A stretch of DNA of 64,000 bases from Membranipora membranacea (Eukaryota > Bryozoa > Gymnolaemata > Cheilostomatida > Membraniporidae), in contig OU612072.1 in NCBI GenBank assembly GCA_914767715.1, positions 6,758,001-6,822,000 of the forward strand. The letters are read 5' to 3'. Made by a program: the position numbers and the translations under genes. Position 1 is the first letter of the stretch; the number at the start of each line of letters is the position of its first letter. Positions 60,685 to 64,000 of the stretch are shown piece after piece. The notes under the pieces were generated by a model. The model saw only the letters and a list, made by a program, of their open reading frames with translations. It was not told the origin of the DNA and ran no database searches.

Positions 60685-61420
60685 TGGATGGCCATTACAA
60701 GATTGTGCATCAAAAGCGTTGTCTTCTTTATTTTTGCAACCCCTGTATATCCTTTATTTTGATGGACCAACAAATATACGGATTCCCTTCTATTTTCATA
60801 TTTCATCCTTAGGTCATGACATGTGATTGGCGAGTCCGGATGTGTCAATAAGTGTTCACGTCATTTAACCACTTTTCAAATATGAAGTGTCAAAACAACT
60901 TCATTAATAATGATAATAATTAGGAAATAATAAGATGGCAGCTACCATATTCGTAGACATATGATTGAACTAGAAACTATAAAACAACAACAAGAAATTA
61001 TTGCTATGGTGATATAGTTTGTGAACGCAATCTTCCCACATACTGATTACAGTCATAACAAAGGTAGTAGCTGCATAGGACCATTCTGCTTGCAGGATAG
61101 CCTTGTGACATAGTCTATCTCTGCAGCACAGCAGTGGTGGCGCTGCCTTCCATCAAGAAAGGCAACTCCCAGGGTTCAAGGTTATGAGATATCAAAACCA
61201 GTGTTCCATGTAGGCCCAAATATTTCCAAATTATGGGTTTCCATTGTTTTCCCAATTTTGGTACTCAGACTAGGTGAATTAGTTCAAGCCCTATGCTGCA
61301 GAGACGAACATATGCCTCAACAGTTCGCACATGCGCAGACTGGCATAGGACAGGTTGCTTAGTATCTTTCGTTCCGACAACAGATTGCAAGCTGAACACA
61401 AAACATATGTCTATTGTATG
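60685..61420 (+). pseudogene. Two decayed D-copy promoters between D5 and D6
   Basis: At about 60690 GGCCATTACAAGATTGTG matches the family promoter block. At 61000-61013 ATTGCTATGGTGAT is X-box-like, followed by GTCATAACAAAGGTAGTAGC. After about 260 bp of unrelated sequence comes CAGGTTGCTTAGTATCTT near 61350, as in D4 and D5. No signal-peptide exon remains. Confidence 0.55.
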
Positions 61421-62085
61421 GTAGACTTCTATCTATTGAGAGGTTCAATTACAGTAGTGTTACTGTGTCACTAATCAGATGATTTTGAAAAAAAATGTGT
61501 AGTTTTGGCATGAGAGGCTTGGTTCATACTATTAACAGGTCATTCCTGTCTAACAGAGAACAATATGTAATGGGTAGGGAAGGTTTTTCTGAGCTTCCTC
61601 AGGGGTGTACTTTGACCACTTCATATTCTAAATATTTATATATGACATGCTGAATTACAGTTGAACTGAATCGAATCCCCATATAATGAGACAACATTTG
61701 TTGACGGATCTGAATTCAGTCCAGAAATAGCATTTCATGATTGACAGATTTTCTCTTTGAGGTTTTGTTTCCATTCGATTTTAATTTCACATATAATGTC
61801 CGGGTTGGTGTCTGTTGGTATCAAATCTCTGAATTTGTAAACTATGGCATTTCCCGGTTATGTCAAGTCCTGGCACAGCTTACTGCCATGATAACTGTTT
61901 CAAGCATCAAAAAGAATAATTGCGATTTGAAGATAATTTTCTGTCATTTTATAAAATTGCTTAGTGCTGTTAGCTCTACATTGAATTTCTAGTTGACACA
62001 CATTTTCTGATGATTGACATATAATATATTACATCGAATAATCAACCTTGTCTTAGGACATTAACAAAACCTCATGTTACCATGG

Positions 62086-62099
62086 TGATTCGATGTGTT
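62086..62099 (+). promoter_or_regulatory. X-box-like element of D6
   Basis: GTTACCATGGTGAT, 127 bp upstream of the D6 ATG. Nearly palindromic around CCATGG. Confidence 0.5.
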
Positions 62100-62212
62100 A
62101 AATATGTTGCCTCATTGACCAGTCATTACAAGGTTGTCGCTTCATACTGCAGGTCAACTTTCTATTCATTTTGCTGCTCATTTTGTGACTCACTACTATC
62201 AACTGACCGATC

Positions 62213-62920
62213 ATGAGGATTGTTCAAGTCACATTAGCACTTTTAGGCGCTGCTGTAACATCTTCTCTCGCACAAAGTTTAGGTAAGAACCCTCATCATG
62301 TTTTGCCGGATGTCCTCTTTGTGTAATGTACAGTAATACATGAACGTGTATCAATCAGGGATCAAGCTTGTGATTTCTCTTATAGATAGTTATGAAAGTT
62401 GTTGGAAATTCCTTTTTCTACATATATTAATACAAGACAAAACAAAGAGCTGTCTTGTCAGCACTCAGAACTCTGCAGAGTTTTAGACTTCCTCATCGAA
62501 AGATCCTTGCCGATATATATTGATGTTGATTTCGGCTTGAGATGTCTATGTCATGCTCATCTTAGATATCTTTTTTTTTCCAGTAGCTGCACTGTGTCTG
62601 AGTCAAACCCAACCATGTAAGTACATCACTGAGTTGATAAATACATTTATGCATTGTACAATGTGTACACATATATATATATAACTTTATTGGCGACCAA
62701 AGTCGTCTCAATGGAAGTGTTATGCACTCAGTGCCAGAAATAAAAATAGAATCAAAAAAACGGCTGAATGACCATTTCAAAGAGAAATGAGCTTGTTTGA
62801 GCGAATAAATCCCTAATGGTATCGAAAATATGTTACACCTCATTAAATAGCCAGCATGTGGAATGTTTCTTAATTTTGTTCTTTTTTCTTATTATTATAG
62901 GCAATATAATAGTGTCGTGA
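62213..62920 (+). CDS. D6: secreted two-Cys mini-peptide
   Basis: Exons 62213-62282, 62584-62616 and 62901-62920, standard splice sites, phase 1, 40 aa. The signal peptide MRIVQVTLALLGAAVTSSLA is followed by a mature part of about 20 residues with AALCLSQTQPC and the tail NIIVS. The second cysteine is created at the exon 2/3 junction, as in D1. Against D1 the exon lacks two codons and the middle cysteines. AATAAA lies at 63044-63049. The surrounding 1.7 kb (61610 to about 63430) is a duplicate of the D1 neighbourhood (43120 to about 45010). Confidence 0.75.
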
Positions 62921-63439
62921 CAGCATGAAGCGACGGTGTCAGACCATTTCTACATTATTTCTGTTGGGCAGCAGCAGCAGGTCTATGATATGTTTTTGTT
63001 ATTAGTACAATCTGTATACTATGGTTAATGGATAAATCAATTTAATAAACCACTTACTACACAGTAACTGTTCTTCCACTCATGAGTTTTTTTTTCATAT
63101 AATTAAATACACTGCCTCATCTCAAATAAATACATTACCCATGGCCAAGTATCAATAGTAGGGAGTATCAGTTTACAAAGCTGACTGCTTACACTACTGG
63201 GTAATTATGGTCATTTCCGAGATATAGCAAACATCAAGCGTATATTTTTTTATGCTATTAGCGAGACAGTAATTAAGCATATCCTGTCATCCTATGGCAT
63301 TATAGGTAGAAGTATTCTGCAATAGCTGTGAAGCATCATGAACTGATGAAGGTTGTATTGCAGTTCCCATGTTCCCATGTCGCTTTGGACAAAAGAAGGA
63401 TTTCAGCTGCAACTATACGATTATCTGCAGCTTGAATGT

Positions 63440-63660
63440 AGTAGGAGGTAGCTCAGTTGGTTAGAGCGCCAGACCTTTAACGCGCAAGCGTTTGAGGTCC
63501 TGGGTTCGAATCCCGCTGCAGTCTACTGACTACTGGGCTCAAATGACGCCCCAGATGTGCTTCAACCTGCCTGCAAACTGAGAGCAACTTGGCTTGATAT
63601 TTCTCAGTCCTCGGACGGAGACAACACTTCGGGTTTTAACCCAAATTTAATTGGCAACTG
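63440..63660 (+). mobile_element. tRNA-derived SINE head
   Basis: GGTAGCTCAGTTGGTTAGAGC (A-box; 20-nt core at 63453-63472) and CTGGGTTCGAATCCCGC (B-box, about 63499-63515) are tRNA-like, but the acceptor and anticodon stems do not pair. The adjoining 140 bp is probably the SINE body; its end is not defined. The remaining sequence to 64000 shows no gene. Confidence 0.6.
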
Positions 63661-64000
63661 CTTAGAATGAACTCTGTCTCAATGTGATCAAGAAAAATGG
63701 TAACCACCTACAAAACACTTAGTATTACTTAATGACTGGACAACGATATTGAAAGTCTCACCTGCCAACTGTAACTATAACGATATAACTGAAGAAAGAG
63801 CTGCTAAGGCTACCTATCGCAAGGAATCAGCTTGGGCATAGAATAGCAGTTTTGCTAAATTATTTCCAAATTTTGCTAAATTAATTTATTCAAATATTAT
63901 GCAAATAATCCACAAATAGAAAGAGTGCATCAAATTGAGATGTTGGATTCAGAGAAGAATATTCCCTAAAAATCCAACAGCATTTAGCCAGTGATCCTGC

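Noticed and set aside
43692-62920. D genes as classical neuropeptide precursors
   Set aside because: No dibasic cleavage sites, amidation Gly or repeated peptide copies are present. A single small disulfide peptide per gene fits better.
63440-63520. Possible functional tRNA gene
   Set aside because: A- and B-boxes are good, but acceptor and anticodon stems do not pair and the sequence continues into a SINE-like body.
1-64000. CRISPR arrays, bacterial operons or viral genomes
   Set aside because: No regularly spaced repeats, no long intronless ORFs and no capsid or polymerase genes apart from LINE reverse-transcriptase fragments.

Overview
This window is nuclear DNA from an invertebrate animal. 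It is AT-rich. Genes are split by GT-AG introns into exons of 20-180 bp, and the sequence is full of SINEs, LINE fragments and inverted-repeat elements. A Fringe-type glycosyltransferase exon and WAP/antistasin domain proteins fit a bilaterian (marine lophotrochozoan or invertebrate deuterostome). The phylum cannot be decided from the sequence.

Layout: (1) 1-2.7 kb holds the first coding exon of a Fringe-like gene on the minus strand, which continues beyond the left edge. (2) 2.7-13.5 kb is intergenic repeat relics. (3) 13.5-17.5 kb is a large imperfect inverted duplication carrying one WAP exon in each arm. (4) 17.1-21.2 kb (minus) is gene A, a secreted protein with two antistasin-like domains and one WAP domain. 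(5) 26.4-31.8 kb (minus) is gene B, secreted, with four antistasin-like exons, one 8-Cys WAP and a terminal 6-Cys WAP. (6) 36.7-39.7 kb (plus) is gene C, a small secreted single-WAP protein with an unusual loop insertion. (7) 40.4-43.0 kb is a decayed non-LTR retrotransposon. (8) 43.5-63.0 kb (plus) is a tandem array of six tiny three-exon genes (D1-D6) for 38-44 aa secreted peptides with two or four cysteines, interspersed with decayed copies.

The main observation is that A, B, C and D1-D6 appear to be one superfamily. They share a signal-peptide exon ending in phase 1, then a mini-exon usually encoding C-x-C-x4-C-x-C (often with Pro before the third Cys), again phase 1-1. Large genes add antistasin/WAP exons, while the D genes go straight to a 5-7 residue tail. 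All nine have an X-box (RFX-type) like element 100-160 bp upstream of the ATG. A, B and C also have a TATA box about 60 bp upstream of the ATG. The likely theme is secreted protease inhibitors plus a previously unnoticed array of disulfide mini-peptides under common control. The function of the mini-peptides is unknown.

Several splice or domain oddities deserve checking: D1 and D2 have non-GT donors at the homologous site, gene B has a 104-nt exon that breaks frame, and gene B's last WAP lacks exactly one disulfide pair.
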